A DNA stretch of 64,000 nt from Takashimella koratensis (taxonomy: Eukaryota; Basidiomycota; Tremellomycetes; Trichosporonales; Tetragoniomycetaceae): the NCBI GenBank assembly GCA_003116875.1, contig BCKT01000014.1, positions 752,149-816,148 of the forward strand, in the 5' to 3' direction. The notes under the pieces were generated by a model. The model was not told where the DNA came from, did not search any database, and saw only the letters and a list, made by a program, of their open reading frames with translations. Position 1 is the first letter of the stretch; the number at the start of each line of letters is the position of its first letter. The translations under genes were made by a program, and so were the position numbers. This document shows positions 48,438 to 60,400 of the stretch, piece after piece.

Positions 48438-49047
48438 CTAGACCGGACCAGTTCCTGTGCCCCGGCTCGCTTGTGCTCGCTCACTCTTCAGCTGTTTGCG
48501 TCGCTCCCGTTCGATCTTCTCCATTCCTTTCAAACGAGCGGCCATGTCTGCGCTGTTCGATTTCGTCCGTTTCTGGGGTGGCGGTTGCGGTTGGGGATCT
48601 GCCTCGGCCGCATTGGGTGGACCCTTTGGTCTGCCTTCACCAGTAGTCGCAGCTTGGATCGCAGGATCAACAGACACGATCGCCGGGTCGAGTCCATGGC
48701 TGGTGAAGGGCGGATGGGTCGCGGAGAGAGTAGACGCGGTCGCGTCGGACGACGTGGGGGATGCCGAGTCCATCTTGTGAGTGGACGGGGAGAACAGTGC
48801 TTAGGCCGAGGGAGACAGCATTTTGGCTGAGCGGGGCCGGGAGAGATGGGAGAGGCGGGAGGGAAGCCGACGAGATGTGGAGGTTGGCCATGTCAACTGC
48901 GTCGTGAATGGGCCCCGACTGGGAACCGCCCGCGGCGAAGGTGTCATCGTTATTGTCGTGGTTGAATGTCGGAGGGGGAGGCGGTACGGCAGTGCCCTCG
49001 TCGATCTCAATGGCGTCTTGGATCGAGGGAAGGGGACCGGCCATCAT
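48438..49047 (-). CDS. Uncharacterised Pro/Ser-rich protein, gene structure unresolved
   Basis: Two overlapping minus frames both look partly coding. From 49047 (MMAGPLPSIQDAIEIDEG) one frame reads a Pro-rich, acidic protein through about 48800. Another frame from 48773 (MDSASPTSSDATAST) gives 111 residues ending in a charged helix (ARLKGMEKIERERRKQLKSE) at the stop 48440-48438. The second frame has an in-frame TAA at 48803-48801, so the two could be one gene joined by an intron I cannot place, two transcripts, or a frameshift in the assembly. No family recognised. Confidence 0.35.
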
Positions 49048-49532
49048 TGATCGCGCCCTTTTAGTCCCTCGGGCTCGTTTGTTCGATTTCGCGGACTTGC
49101 CACCTGTCGGGTTCGAGATGATTTCGAGGGAAGGCAAAGCGTGTGGAGGAAGAGATTGGGTCGAGAGGATGGGATTGTGATTTGAGACAGGAGTAGGAAA
49201 GGTAGAAATTGGGAATGGGGTTGGAGGAACATAGGTCGATGCGGTAGCCGGTTGAGCAGTGAATATGATTCGAGGTCGAGTATCGTATGATCTATCGGTC
49301 GGTTGTCGAATCGGTCGGTGTTGTCGCCCAAGAGTCAAGCAATGCGTCCGCGGCGAGGTGGGAGATTGTGGATGGGGAGGAAAGAAAGGAGAACAACCGT
49401 GGGCGTGTGGTCTACACCCTTCGTATCCAGCTCGAGAGAAGAGGCGGTGATATGCACAAGTATGAAGCGAGGGAGGAAGGTTTATGCACAGGTTTTGGGT
49501 CCATTGAAGGATGGGGAGAGGGACATGGGGAC

Positions 49533-50292
49533 CTACGCCTGCAACGCTTGGTGTTGTCTCTGCGCCTCGATGCTCTGTGGTAAGGGTAGGCGGGGTGGGC
49601 AGAAACAAGTAGGGGCCATGAGCAGGGGCAAGATGAAGTACGTTGGTCGTCAAGAAGGGGTATCGTCGATGCGAACACAGTCAAAGGTGGGCATGAAGAC
49701 GGAGAGCGACGGGGATCATTTAGGGGTGGCAGTGTTGGGAACCGGCTACCGTCGTAAGCTACACCTCTGGGCACACGTAGACGCAGCTCAGACTGACCTG
49801 TTGGTACGTTGCGCTAGAGTTACTGAACAACCTGTCTTCGTCGGTGAACTCGGCTTTTTTCTTGTTTCCCGATGTCGGTGGGGGTTTGAGGTAGTTGTCG
49901 AAGCCCTACGAAGGTGTGAGCCCTGGCGACCGAATACGAGCTCCAGCCTCGACAAGCACGAGCTCGAGGCACGAGCTCACTGTAATAGCTTACCTTGATG
50001 ATGTTCCCGCCCGAGGCCGCTGTCTCTTCGAGGTAGCTACCTTCATAAGCATAGATGGAAGCTTCCAACCCAGCCTGCACGCCGCGTCAGCGCTAAACCT
50101 TGTGATCGCGACATTGGACCGAATGATACACCAGCAAAACCAGTCCTATCTACATAGCTGCGAGAGACACGGCACGACCATACGCACCAGCTTGGTATCA
50201 ATTGCGCGCTTCCTGCGCTGCGCTGCTTCGAGCTCTGCCAGGACGGAAGCCTGTGCTTGCTTTGCGTCTGCTGGAGGACCGGACTGACTCAT
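49533..50292 (-). CDS. EAF6: EAF6/MEAF6 subunit of NuA4-type histone acetyltransferase
   Basis: Four exons, all in phase, 111 residues: 50292-50188 (MSQSGPPADAKQAQASVLAE...IDTKL), 50074-49994 (AGLEASIYAYEGSYLEETAA...GNIIK), 49905-49798 (GFDNYLKPPPTSG...SATYQQ) and 49574-49533 (SIEAQRQHQALQA, TAG). A coiled-coil helix followed by LExxIYAxEGSYLExT, GNIIxGFDxYLK and a DRLFSxSSATYQ end is the Eaf6 family signature. The protein is a small scaffold in NuA4 (and MOZ/HBO1-type complexes in animals). The short last exon was found only by following the family C-terminus; the 223-nt intron before it is the least certain point. Confidence 0.88.
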
Positions 50293-50818
50293 TTTGGTAG
50301 AAATGAGGTGTGGATGAGGAAGACGAGAGAGACAAGAAGCAACTCGGTAATGCGTAAACATCAAGTACGAAGCAGAGTGTAAGAGTGCCACATCCACGGT
50401 GAGTGAGGGTAGACCACCCAGCTTGGCGATATCGCCGATTAACCCCGCCACCCAAAGGTCGCATGAGCAGAATGCAGCGAGCTGAGAGCAAAATCCAGTC
50501 ATGAGTCATGAGCCATGAGCGTCAGGCGACGAGCAATGAGCAGGCAAAAAAGAAGCAGTAACAGGCAACAAGCACAGGCAACGTGCAGCGTGCAACGTGC
50601 AACGTGCAGCAATCAGAGTGCAGTAGGCAGTTGCGAGAACGCAGAACAAGAGTACACACACCGCAGCTGTCAGCCCAAACCCAACTCCACGCATAAAGCA
50701 TATGATCCATCATACACGACACCCAACGACGGCGGTGTCAGATACCCAAACTAATATGCAAGGGGTGAGGAAGGAGGAGGGAGTCGAAGAGATCAGGCGC
50801 AAGAGTCAGACTCCACGC
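50293..50818. other. Intergenic with short tandem repeats, EAF6 promoter / uL22 3' end
   Basis: About 525 bp. Repeats of ATGAGTCATGAGC (50501-50520) and GTGCAACGTGCAGC (50583-50612) are present. No RNA gene or ORF supported. Confidence 0.5.
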
Positions 50819-51801
50819 TTATGCCTCGATGGCAGCAATGGTCTTCTTCGAGCGGGGGGCGGCAACGTCGAGGTCCTTGGCGCGGGCAACCTCGGAAGCG
50901 GGGGTGGAAAGGACAATCTCGACGTGGCACGGGTGACCCTGGTAAGGGTTGCTACGTTGTGTCAGTGGATGCTCAACCCGGTACGAGGAGTAGGAAAACA
51001 ACTCACATGCGACCGTGGGCACGGTAAGTCCTGCGCCTGGTCTTGGGGGCCTGCTGAACGACAATGTTCTTGATGAAGAGCTCCTCGACGGCGAGGTCCT
51101 TGACGTCGGCGTTGGACTCGGCGTTCTTAAGGAGGCGGAGGAGGTAGCCAACAGACTTGACCGGCCAGCGACCTGTATGGTGTTGTTAGCGCGGGCTGAA
51201 AACAACTTGAATTCCATCATCTCAATCCTCGGTGTTCAACGAGAGCACTTCCTACGCACCCTTGGTGGTGTTGAACTGCTTGGCCTGGCCGGTACGGCCG
51301 GTAGCGCCCGCGAATCGTCGGAAGGGAATGCACTGCTTGTGCTCCTGGACGTCACCGAGGTAGGCGAAAGCCTTCTTCAGGTTCATACCTAAAATCATTA
51401 GTTTAGGTCGAGAATTGAGAGATGAAAAAGATAACCTACCGCTAACGGCGGCAGCGACCTCCCGCATGTTCTTGAAGTGGGTACGGACGTACTCGCCCCG
51501 GGAAGTAGCGACTGTGTATGGTCAGTGACCTGGTCGTTGAACTCTGCCCTCTCCCCTTGCACACACCGTCCACTTCAACCTCATATCCCAACGCCCTTCG
51601 TCTTCTCTCATCCTTGTCTCCATGCCTCCTTCTTCCTCCCTTTCTCTCTCCCTCCCTTCGCATCCTCTGCCCCTTGCCATCTGTCCTCCACCTCCCCTCT
51701 CCTTCTCAACCACCCGTCATTCCCTCACACCCAAGCTCTAACCTAGACGTACACTTCTCCGGGTTGGACTTGACGAGGTGGGACGAGGCGTAGCGAACCA
51801 T
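50819..51801 (-). CDS. RPL17: Large-subunit ribosomal protein uL22 (RPL17)
   Basis: Component of the 60S subunit lining the exit tunnel. Starts [17 protein letters not shown]; following exons give [92 protein letters not shown] (in two exons), [23 protein letters not shown] and [15 protein letters not shown], ending [15 protein letters not shown] 50821-50819. [23 protein letters not shown] is diagnostic. The second intron (51506-51747) is long and pyrimidine-rich; ribosomal-protein genes in these fungi commonly hold such introns. Confidence 0.97.
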
Positions 51802-52238
51802 TTCGACCTGATCGTAGGGCACGCGAGTATGACAAAGGAGCGAGAGCAAGTCAGTATGAGAGTCGAGATGAAGATGAGGATGGGGTTGTAGACGTACGAG
51901 CAGCCTTTTTGAATAGGTTGATGGATGAGAGGAGATGAAAAGATGCACAAGTGGTCGTTGGTTGTCTGTGTAGGCGGGTCCTCGGTTCAGGGCAAGTAAT
52001 CTCCAAACTGAAGAAATTTGGGTGGCACTTTTCCACAGGCTTTTAGTGCAGGAAGCGGAAGCAAACTACGGAGTTTCTCGGCGATTGAGCCAGTGGTGGC
52101 GAGTGATGAGTGTGGCATATTACCTAGCATCTCGTCTCTGGTGTTTCTAATCGATAAGCACAACAGGTAGCAGGCAGATAGGAGGTACACAAGTGATAAA
52201 TAATACAAGCAACAGATAACAGCTTCTTCCCCTCCTCT
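51802..52238. promoter_or_regulatory. Upstream region of uL22
   Basis: 437 bp, with uL22 and the cystathionine lyase both on the minus strand. Probably holds the ribosomal-protein promoter and a 5' UTR (pyrimidine-rich when read on the minus strand at 51870-51940). No coding signal. Confidence 0.45.
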
Positions 52239-53908
52239 CTAACCCCTGGACTTGGCAAACCACTCTAGCCCACGGCTAAGATCCGCAATCAGATCATCCA
52301 CATCCTCGATCCCCACCGAGAACCTGATCAAATTCGGTGTGATCCCCAGCGCATTCCTAGTCGCTTCGGGCAGTCCCTATAAATCAGCTTTCATCACAGA
52401 CTCTCGACCTACCGCATGCGTCATGATTGCTGGAACCTCGACGAGGGACTCGACACCTCCCAGAGACTCAGCGAGCATGATGTGGTCGAGGTTTGTGACA
52501 AATTCGTCAGTCTGCTCGGCAGTTGCTCCTTTAAGTCGGAACGAGATCATCCCTCCGAATGGGATGCCCAGTTTCTTCACTTGTGCGAGTGAGCTCCGAG
52601 CCACAGTCGCATCCCCGTTGGTCGCATGTCCGTTCGTATCCCCGTTGGCCAACTTGTTGGTGTAAGGGAACGACCAGCCGAGATACTCCAGCTCCCTCTT
52701 CGCCGTCGTCGCAAGGAGGCTCTCGACGACCGGGAACGCCGGATCCGTCGTAAGCCCTGGATACCTGACGTGTTCGATCTCCGGGTGGTCACGGAGAAAC
52801 GCTGCGGTCTGGATCGCGTTCAGTCCGTGTCTCAGAACACGGACGCTGAGCGTTTTGAGGCTCCGAATCATGAGGTGACAGTCGCGTGGGGAGGCGCTTG
52901 CTCCCATCGCGTTCTGCAGGAACCCGATCCCCTTGGCGAGGCCAGGCCACGAGGCTTTGGTCGCGGCGGAGACGGTGAGGGAGCCGAGGATGATATCCGA
53001 GTGGCCAGAGGAGTACTTGGACAGCGAAGTGAGGACCACATCGCCGAGTGCCGGGGAGTCGTCAGTGGGGATCAGCGGCGTGATGTTGAACGGGGAGAGG
53101 AAAGTGGTGTCGACAAGTATGAGCGGTCGGGTGGGGACAGGGAGAGAATTGACAATGGTTCGGATAAGCGCGAGTGGCGGGACAGCGAGGGTAGGGTTGG
53201 TAGGTGTCTCTACCCAGATCACCTGTGCGTGATCAACGATGAGCAATGAGTGATGGCAGACTGGTCATGTGGACAAGGACTCACTTTGGTGTCTGGTCGA
53301 ATGGCTCGACGGATCCCTTCTTCCCCGACTTTCTCCATATCGAGGAACGTGACCTCTAGACCGGAACTCTTGGCCGCGCGAGTGAGGTACCTCTCTGTCC
53401 CTCCATACTGTCTCTGTCAGCCAACACCCAAGTTCCGGCCGAGCGCTTTGTGTTTCACTCACCACGTCGTCTACGGCAAGGACGTGTCCGCCTTGTCCGG
53501 ACCCATCACGCCCGCCTGCTCCGCCTTCCTTGGTATCCAGCGTGACCCAGTGACACATCGCCGCTGTCGCTGCTGAGCCCGAAGCAAAGACCCAGCTCTG
53601 GCCGCTTTCAGTGGCGTGGGACGTCGATCCGGGGCTGGTCTCGAGGGAAGCTAGGAGAGATTCGAGCGAGGATCGGGTTGGGTTGGACATGCGCGAGTAC
53701 TCGTGGCCCTGGGCGAGTCAGCAGTGTTACGCCATGTCTTGGGGAGTGGAGGAGACATGGGAGGTCAGCTCACGCCGACACTCACCTTGTGTTTGCCTAC
53801 AGCGTCCTGCTTGAAGGTCGTCGCGACCGAGAGGCTGGGCACGACAGCGCCTGACAGCGGGTCAGGCTCGCTGCCTACATGAATCGAGCGTGTCGAGAAG
53901 TGGGGCAT
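52239..53908 (-). CDS. CYS3: Cys/Met-metabolism PLP enzyme, probable cystathionine gamma-lyase
   Basis: Pyridoxal-phosphate enzyme of transsulfuration. Start [45 protein letters not shown] carries the YSRxxNPT phosphate-contact motif; [27 protein letters not shown] (PTNP); [16 protein letters not shown] with the PLP-ring aspartate; [16 protein letters not shown] contains the Schiff-base lysine. [19 protein letters not shown] and [10 protein letters not shown] follow, then [14 protein letters not shown] and [18 protein letters not shown]. Stop TAG 52241-52239. Within this superfamily gamma-lyase, gamma-synthase and beta-lyase are hard to separate by eye; the ESLVExPAxMTHA and S(V/I)GIED context favours gamma-lyase. 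Confidence 0.88.
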
Positions 53909-54583
53909 GGCCAATGGTAAGACGGTGGGGATCGAGGGTGGGTAGGTGGGTAGGTGGGTGCGAGGCAGGCTGGTATTTATTCACACGGATACCGATACAC
54001 CAGGGGAGAGGGAGGCGTGGAATGGATGGATTAGTCAGGTCTCAGGTCTCATGGTTGTGGGTGGTGTGACGCGGTCGAGCTATCTGGGACGATGCGACGG
54101 CGTGGGAGTGACGGCGTGGTCACGGCATGACCAAGGCACTGGGCTGGAGTAGGAGTAGACTGTGGTGGACTGGGCTAGAAGGCGGGATGGGGGGAGGGGT
54201 TGGAGGTTGGAGATGGTGGGCGATGGCGTGCGAGTTGGGCGGGTCAATCTCATCCACCCTTGGCGGCCGTCGTCATCCAAGCTCCGATCGTTCCGGGTAC
54301 AACCGGTCGCCACCCACCGCTTAGTGGCGCGTGGCAGCCGGTGTCACAAGTGTAACGGGGATCGTCCCACTAACCACGACAACCACCACCACCCACAAGT
54401 GTATTCACATTCATTCTAGTGCACAAAATCCCACGTGTTCAGTGAGTGTATACACAAGCTACTAGCTGGAAAACGTGTTAGGTACAGGTCTATGCACAGG
54501 GACTAGGAGAGAATAGGCTACGAGCTACTTGGGATCGTCGAAGTTGTTCGTGGAGATAAGTAGGACAATAGGTCCGATCCAAG
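53909..54583. other. Intergenic, cystathionine lyase promoter and Dik6-like 3' end
   Basis: About 675 bp with a GTAGGTGG repeat (53940-53962) and CAACCACCACCACCC (54380-54394). No gene supported. Confidence 0.45.
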
Positions 54584-56249
54584 CTAGATCGGGTTACCCC
54601 TGTCGTCGTGTACTTCCTGCTCGACGTGGATCCTGAGCTCGGCTGGCATCGGACTTTCAAACACTGGCACAGCCAGAGGCGAAGTAAAGTTGTTGATCTA
54701 AAAGTGCTCATTAGTCCTCCTTTCACCTTTCCTATCATCTCCACTCTCCATGCTTATTCCCCGTCTTAGTCATTTACTCACCACGGTCGGTAAATCATGT
54801 TTCTGCGCTTCGGTATCCCACTTTTCCTCACCCAACGCCTTGCCCTCAAGGGACCATCCCTTTGGTCTACCGGAATCATGTGTCCCACTGCGCATCTGCT
54901 CATAATCCGGGTCATGCCATCCTCCTTCCCGGAGGAGAGTCATCAAGGCGTGGCCAGAGGACGTGCCTGGTTCAAGGCGGTAAGAGCGCTCGTGTTGACG
55001 GCCAACCATGACGTGGTTACGCTGTTCCGAGGTACCGTAGGATCGGGGCAAGTAGAGCTGCCGAGGAGACCGGGCGCCCAGAGCAACACGAAGTGGAGGT
55101 GGTGGAGGTGGTGGACGAGTAAAAGGTACCGGTGTGAAGCGATGCCAAGGTCAGCTTCTTTGCTATCAAAACCAAACCCAGACTCACGTTGATCGATGAG
55201 ATCGAAGTGAAGAAGAACGAAAACACCGCAAGTTGCTGTAGCAAATCCGCCGCGAAACTGGGCACCAAATCTTAGCGCTCATTCTCTCGCAGCTTACGGC
55301 GTACAGGGTATCATCACTCACTGATTCTTGTTGATGACTTTGGCTGTAGTGACGCCGTCTGCGCCAAGGATGAGGATACAGGATCCAAAGATGAGACGGA
55401 AGAAATTTCGGACCTTGTTGGCTTCTACAAGGGGTAGGCGTCAACTCACAAGCCGAGAAAGACTTGGGATATTGGGAGTGAGGTAGGCACTTACGGTGGT
55501 AATAGTACAGCCGGGAGCGAACTTCGGGCCCTGCTCCGGACGCTTTCTTACTAGTGAGCGGTACGTTCGTATTGATGAACTCACAACATCCCTCAAGAAG
55601 CCCGGGAAAAGTACCAAAACAATCGACGAAGCCGCCAAGACCCTAGCCCCCCCCCCCCCCCCCCCTTTTCCCCCCCCCCCCTTTTCCCATAAGAGCCCCC
55701 CCCCCCCCCCCGGGGGGCCTCTGTCATCATGAACACCTACGTGAGCTCGATACAACTCCCACAGATGAAGATCCTCGCAAGCTGGAGGTCATCGGCTTGT
55801 TGATGGATCCAAGAGACACCTGCCATCCCTACGAAGACGAGAACGGAGATTGCGATCCAAGCGAAGAAGAAAGATGATTTAAACCATGTGTTGGCTGATT
55901 GAGGCCTTCGAACGGCTCGCATTAGGTGGTACCTGATGGTGTTAACCACAAATCGAATAACAAGGAAGAGCAGAGAGTCGAGCTTACCAGTACAACCCTT
56001 CTTCAGCATTGAGCGAGACTTGAAGACAGTACGCCACTACTCGAGTCAGGTAATGGTCAAGTCAATCCTCCATCTACTCACGGATACAGCAGAAGACGAG
56101 CGGGTTATTGAATTTTTGAAATTCGGGTGTGAATAGTTCAGATGGATACGGTATCGCACCGTATCCCGGTAAAGTGACCCATCCTAATTTATACTTGACA
56201 TCTGGAGAGTAGGTATCAGATACCACCTAAAGGCGAGACTTGGGGCGTA

Positions 56250-56296
<47 letters not shown>

Positions 56297-56660
56297 CGAG
56301 ACAGGTGAGGGAGAGAAGGGGCAACGTACATGCCCATCCGGCGCCCCAAGTGAACCATGCTCCGCTCTGGATGAACCACAGCCACTAGAACGAGATCAGT
56401 ATCAGCCTTCCTTTCCCTTAAGTTGGACACCATTACTCACCATCAAGAGAGGGCGAAACCACTCTTTACGTGTGGGGATTAGACATCTCCCACCGTCGAA
56501 TTTGTAAACATGGTGGACGGAGTACAAGATGGCCTAAAGGGGGCATGGTGAGCGTTTGGTCCTGAATACAGGTGAGTGGGGTTAAGAGGGTAGAGGGTCA
56601 ACTTACGACCCCAGTGAGGACGACGACGATAGTATCGTTTGATGCGTTGGTAGTGGACAT
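54584..56660 (-). CDS. Dik6-like multi-pass membrane protein (basidiomycete-specific family)
   Basis: About eleven short exons; start MSTTNASNDTIVVVLTG, stop TAG 54586-54584 after DDRGNPI. In order: AILYSVHHVYKFDGGRCL; FRPLLM-WLWFIQSGAWFTWG; VTLPGYGAIPYPSELF; VAYCLQVSLNAEEGLYWYHLMRA (joined over an intron); SSFFFAWIAISVLVFVGM; LARIFICGSC; LAASSIVLVLFPGFLRDV; GPEVRSRLYYYHQANKVRNFF; LIFGSCILILGADGV; ADLLQQLAVFSFFFTSISSIN; LYLPRSYGTSEQRN. The order YKFD..C, PGxGxxPxP, LxxEExxYW, FPxFLRdVK, EVxxRLxxxxxxNxxR, LIxGaDG and PRSxxxE matches the seven-helix family annotated after Ustilago Dik6. Function unknown. Two introns hold long G/C homopolymers. Confidence 0.6.
55647..55717. repeat. Interrupted poly-C tracts ending in C16G6, intronic
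   Basis: C runs at about 55647-55665, 55670-55681 and 55696-55711 separated by TTTT, the last followed by six G. They lie in a Dik6-like gene intron whose acceptor (minus CTAG) directly follows. The C-to-G junction is self-complementary and might be an assembly error. Confidence 0.85.
56253..56286 (-). repeat. Poly-G/poly-C tract of 34 bases, intronic
   Basis: Unbroken G run on the plus strand, so poly-C on the coding strand of the Dik6-like gene, placed before the intron end CTCGCCTTTAG. Confidence 0.9.
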
Positions 56661-57432
56661 AGTAGTGGTCGATCACACTACACAAGGTCTGGAACTGGTA
56701 GGATGTAGACAGTGATGTAGAGAACGATGGAGAGGCCGATGTTGGGTGTTGGGTGTTGGTGTTGGGTGTTGAGAATGATGAAGAACTGGCTGAGGTGGTC
56801 AAGGGGTAAGTAGGAACAGGGGTGAGGGCGGCGAGGGGAGGTGTGAAAAGGACGACTGAAGAGGGGGGAGCGGAAGAAGGGGTAACGGGAGGGGATGGGG
56901 GTGAGAGTATGTATACTTGTAAATCGAGACGACCGGCCCACTCCATTTCACCAGTTCACTAAGTCGACATTTCGCCACCTGTCCGCATGATACCATGCCT
57001 TTGCCTTTGTGAGAAGAGGGTAAAGGGTGGTCCGTGGAGTGGTTCAAAGGCGAGACTGTGCTCCTCTGCTTTTGGCTAGAGAGGATAGCGCCGGGGCTCA
57101 GTCTGTCGTCTCGTTTCCTCTGCTGTGGGTATAACACTCCTCGGTCGCGCGTCCTGCGGCCCGGAGACGTAAGTTGGGCAACCTTGCTGACCGATCTGCA
57201 CCCAGTCAGACAGACGAGACAGAGATACAATGGTGCTTAGTGATACAAAGCGGTCTCAGCCATGTATTCGCACACTCTTTGGTCAGTGAGATGAGAAAGG
57301 GGAGTAGCATTTATGAACATGTTACAAAACGCCCGGCGGGACAGAGGACTCGGACAAGAAACGAATTTAAAACCCATGACCCAGATATACAACGACCTAT
57401 CCCAGGTCTCTCACACCATCGGTGACGATCTA
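56661..57432. promoter_or_regulatory. Upstream region of the Dik6-like gene
   Basis: About 770 bp between two minus-strand genes. A GTTGGGTGTTGG repeat at 56740-56771 lies close to the Dik6-like start. Minus-strand pyrimidine-rich DNA (56800-56900) fits a promoter. No coding signal. Confidence 0.45.
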
Positions 57433-60400
57433 TCACACCGCGGTCGTTCCTGCTGGAACTGACGCTCCCGCACCCGAAACATCCGCTTCCGCTTCTGCCT
57501 TCTCCACATCTACAATCTCATCCTCTTGTTTACTCGACGGGGTTTTCTCGATACTTGCCGCCGCGAGTTTAACCCGAGGTGAGTGACGAAGGTTGGCGGG
57601 GTTGGTCTTGCGTAGCGGACGCTGCATGCGGCGACGTGCGACCTGGTTGTGTAAAAGGGTGAAGGGCGTCCGTTAGCCTATTGATTCAAGGAAGGGGTAG
57701 GGTAGCGGGATTAGGGCAAGGAAGGAAGGGAGAAAGGGTCTGAAGGATGGGGAGGTAGTGGAAAGGACGCTGGGGCTTACCATCACTGGAACGGATGATT
57801 TCTGGACAAGGTAATGCGATGTGGAACCGAGTAGGATACTGCGGACATGAGCACAAGGGAGAAAGGATCGGAAAGACTCAAAGTCACACGGATGCCGAGA
57901 CTGCGCAAAGGAAAGGACGCAATCCGAGGATAGCCGAGACTTACCCTTTGAGGTTGCCGAGACCCCGAGAACCTACGATAGCCATGGTCGGTTCGAGAAA
58001 GTCGATCAGATCTGGTCGACGATTTCGTTAGCGGATAATCCGACAAACAGTGGTACACAGAGCAGGAAAGCGGTATCTTGACTCACCAAGCAGCATGTGC
58101 CGCGCGTTCTTTGCGTGCAGGGCTTGACAGGTGACGGTGATGTTGAGTCGAGTACGCTGGAGGAGACCCGAGACTTGACGAACAAGCAAGGCGGCGGTCG
58201 TTTGGCGCTGGGTAACGTTAGTCGAGTAGGGAATGAGAGGTGATGAGTGATCGAGAATGGAAGATGAGCAGAGTGCGACAAAGTCAAAAGGCAGCGACTT
58301 ACCTCTTTTTGCACTTTGAGCTTGAGTTGCTGTTCCCTACTCGTCCACTCTTTTGGATCCACTTTATCTTCCGCCTCCATAACCGAGATCAAAAACACCT
58401 CATCACCATCTCTGGCCACTGTGCCTATCGCCCACTCTACCGCATACTTGCTCTCGTCACTCAAATCACTGAGGACGACGTACCTCCTCATCCTCTTCCC
58501 ACTCCTATCCAGCGCCTCGTCCGGGTCTCCGTGTGTCAACGTGATCGTGCACCGGTCGCGCGCGTAGACGGGTCGGGAAGTGACCATGTCCAGCCCCGAG
58601 TATTGGGATTTTCGGCGCTTGGGTGGGTTGGTAGGTGCGAACATTGGCTCAGGGGGGACGACGACATTGGGTCCTTCACCCAGTGGGTCTTGCTCGATTT
58701 CCTCACCGTAGACATCGAAATTCGCACTCGACGTGTCGTCTTTACTCGCAGATCTACCTCGGGTCGGCTCGACCGCCTCCTCTCCCGGGATTGCGCTCGG
58801 TTCATCAACCACCCCGTCTGGTGCTCTCCCACCCAGACCCGACCCATCACCTTCGTAGAAGAACGCATTGGCTTCTGTATTCTTCTCAGTCTCTTCATCG
58901 AAAAAGTCTTCTTCCCAATCCTCTGCATCCTCCTCACTCTCCTCTTCCTCCTCTGATTCCGCGAGAGCCCCAATCTCCTCGTTATCCACTTCGCTCTCCT
59001 CGCCGTCTTCGTATGCCGAGGCCTGGGGGCGGAACTTGCGTGGAGGTGCACCTACCGACTCGCCGTCGGATTCGGGCGCGTCGGTGCGGAGAGCCTTGAC
59101 TTCGGGACTCTTGTCGCGAGCTCGGTGTTCCTCGCGGGATCGACGAGCGCGGAAGAACGGGCTCGGCGAGCGAGGTGAGCGGCTAGATCGCGACGACGCG
59201 CCCGATCCACCGACGGGTTGAGATGGGGATAAGAGGGACCGAGATGGTGGTGGGGCCATCGCGGCGCTCGGTCCGGTCGTTGTCGTCGGGGAGACTGGGT
59301 CGGCGATCTTTGGCGGAGAGATCGGGTTGCCAACAGCTGCTGCTCGAAGACCGAGCGCTGCGAGCGCCCCGCTCGTGGGTTTGTTCAAAGGTGACGAAGG
59401 CCGATTCGATGGCGAGGTCGCACCTGGCTTGGTAGGCCTGCGATCAAGGGCCGCCATGATCAAGTTGGACGACTGGGAAGCGTCAGATGATCGGCCGTTT
59501 TTAGTTAGCATTAGGTATGAAGAGAGTGATTTGGATTTAGGCAAGGTCCCTCGCCTCCCTTCGTCGTCGAGATCGTTACTCTCGTTTGACGGGTTGGTCT
59601 CGCTACTCTCGCTCTTCTCGCTGCCTACGCTCCCATTCAGCACGCTATCCCCGCTGGCAGCGCGAGATCGCCACTTGCCCTTGCGACAGGCCGAGGCCTT
59701 CACCCGCCGCCCCTCGGACGGACTATCGGGTTTGCCTTCGCCCTCAGCAGCACCGTCCGAGGAGGCAAAGGAAGCAGCGGGGGAGACGAGGCGCTGGATC
59801 GGGGACATGGGCGCGTCTACCCGGTTCTCGGGGACTGGGTGGAGGCGCGGTGGGGATAGATTGACACCGTTGGATCGATCGCTTACCTGGAGAGATGTTA
59901 GCAGAAGTAGATAGTGGAGTGTAAGAGACTTACCTCATCTCTGTCTGCCTGGCCCGAGAAGACTTTGAGCCGCCAAAGACGGTCGGGCAGAGAGACGGGT
60001 AGTGAGAAGGAGCGATCGAGCGGGGGCATCGTTGGGCGATGGAGGTCGAGTCGATTGGGTTGATGGCGGAGGCGATGGTGATGACAAGAGAAGAGAGGAG
60101 GAAGGAGGAGTCAGCGTCAGCAAGGTGATTCTAGTCGGTGGAGAAACGTGTGAAAGCTGGATGCTGCCAAAGGAGGGAGGAGGGAGGAGGAGGGGGCAAG
60201 GCATCCTTTGGATTGACACAAGAGGACGCAGGCAAAGCGAGGTACGTAGGCAGGAGACCCGGAGGGGGGTTCTTGTTCCGAGTCCAGACTCACCGTACTC
60301 GGCAGCACGCTCAACATTGTTGTTAGTTTTCTATCTCTGCGTCAGCTGACATCGCGCAAGTGATGATGTTGATGAGATGCGATCAGGCCCGGGGTCCACG

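Noticed and set aside
59934..60029. MPPLDRSFSLPVSLPDRLWRL as the definite N-terminus of the Usp protein
   Set aside because: Kept only as an alternative: the UBA-derived exon chain continues in phase and completes a fold, which this start does not explain.
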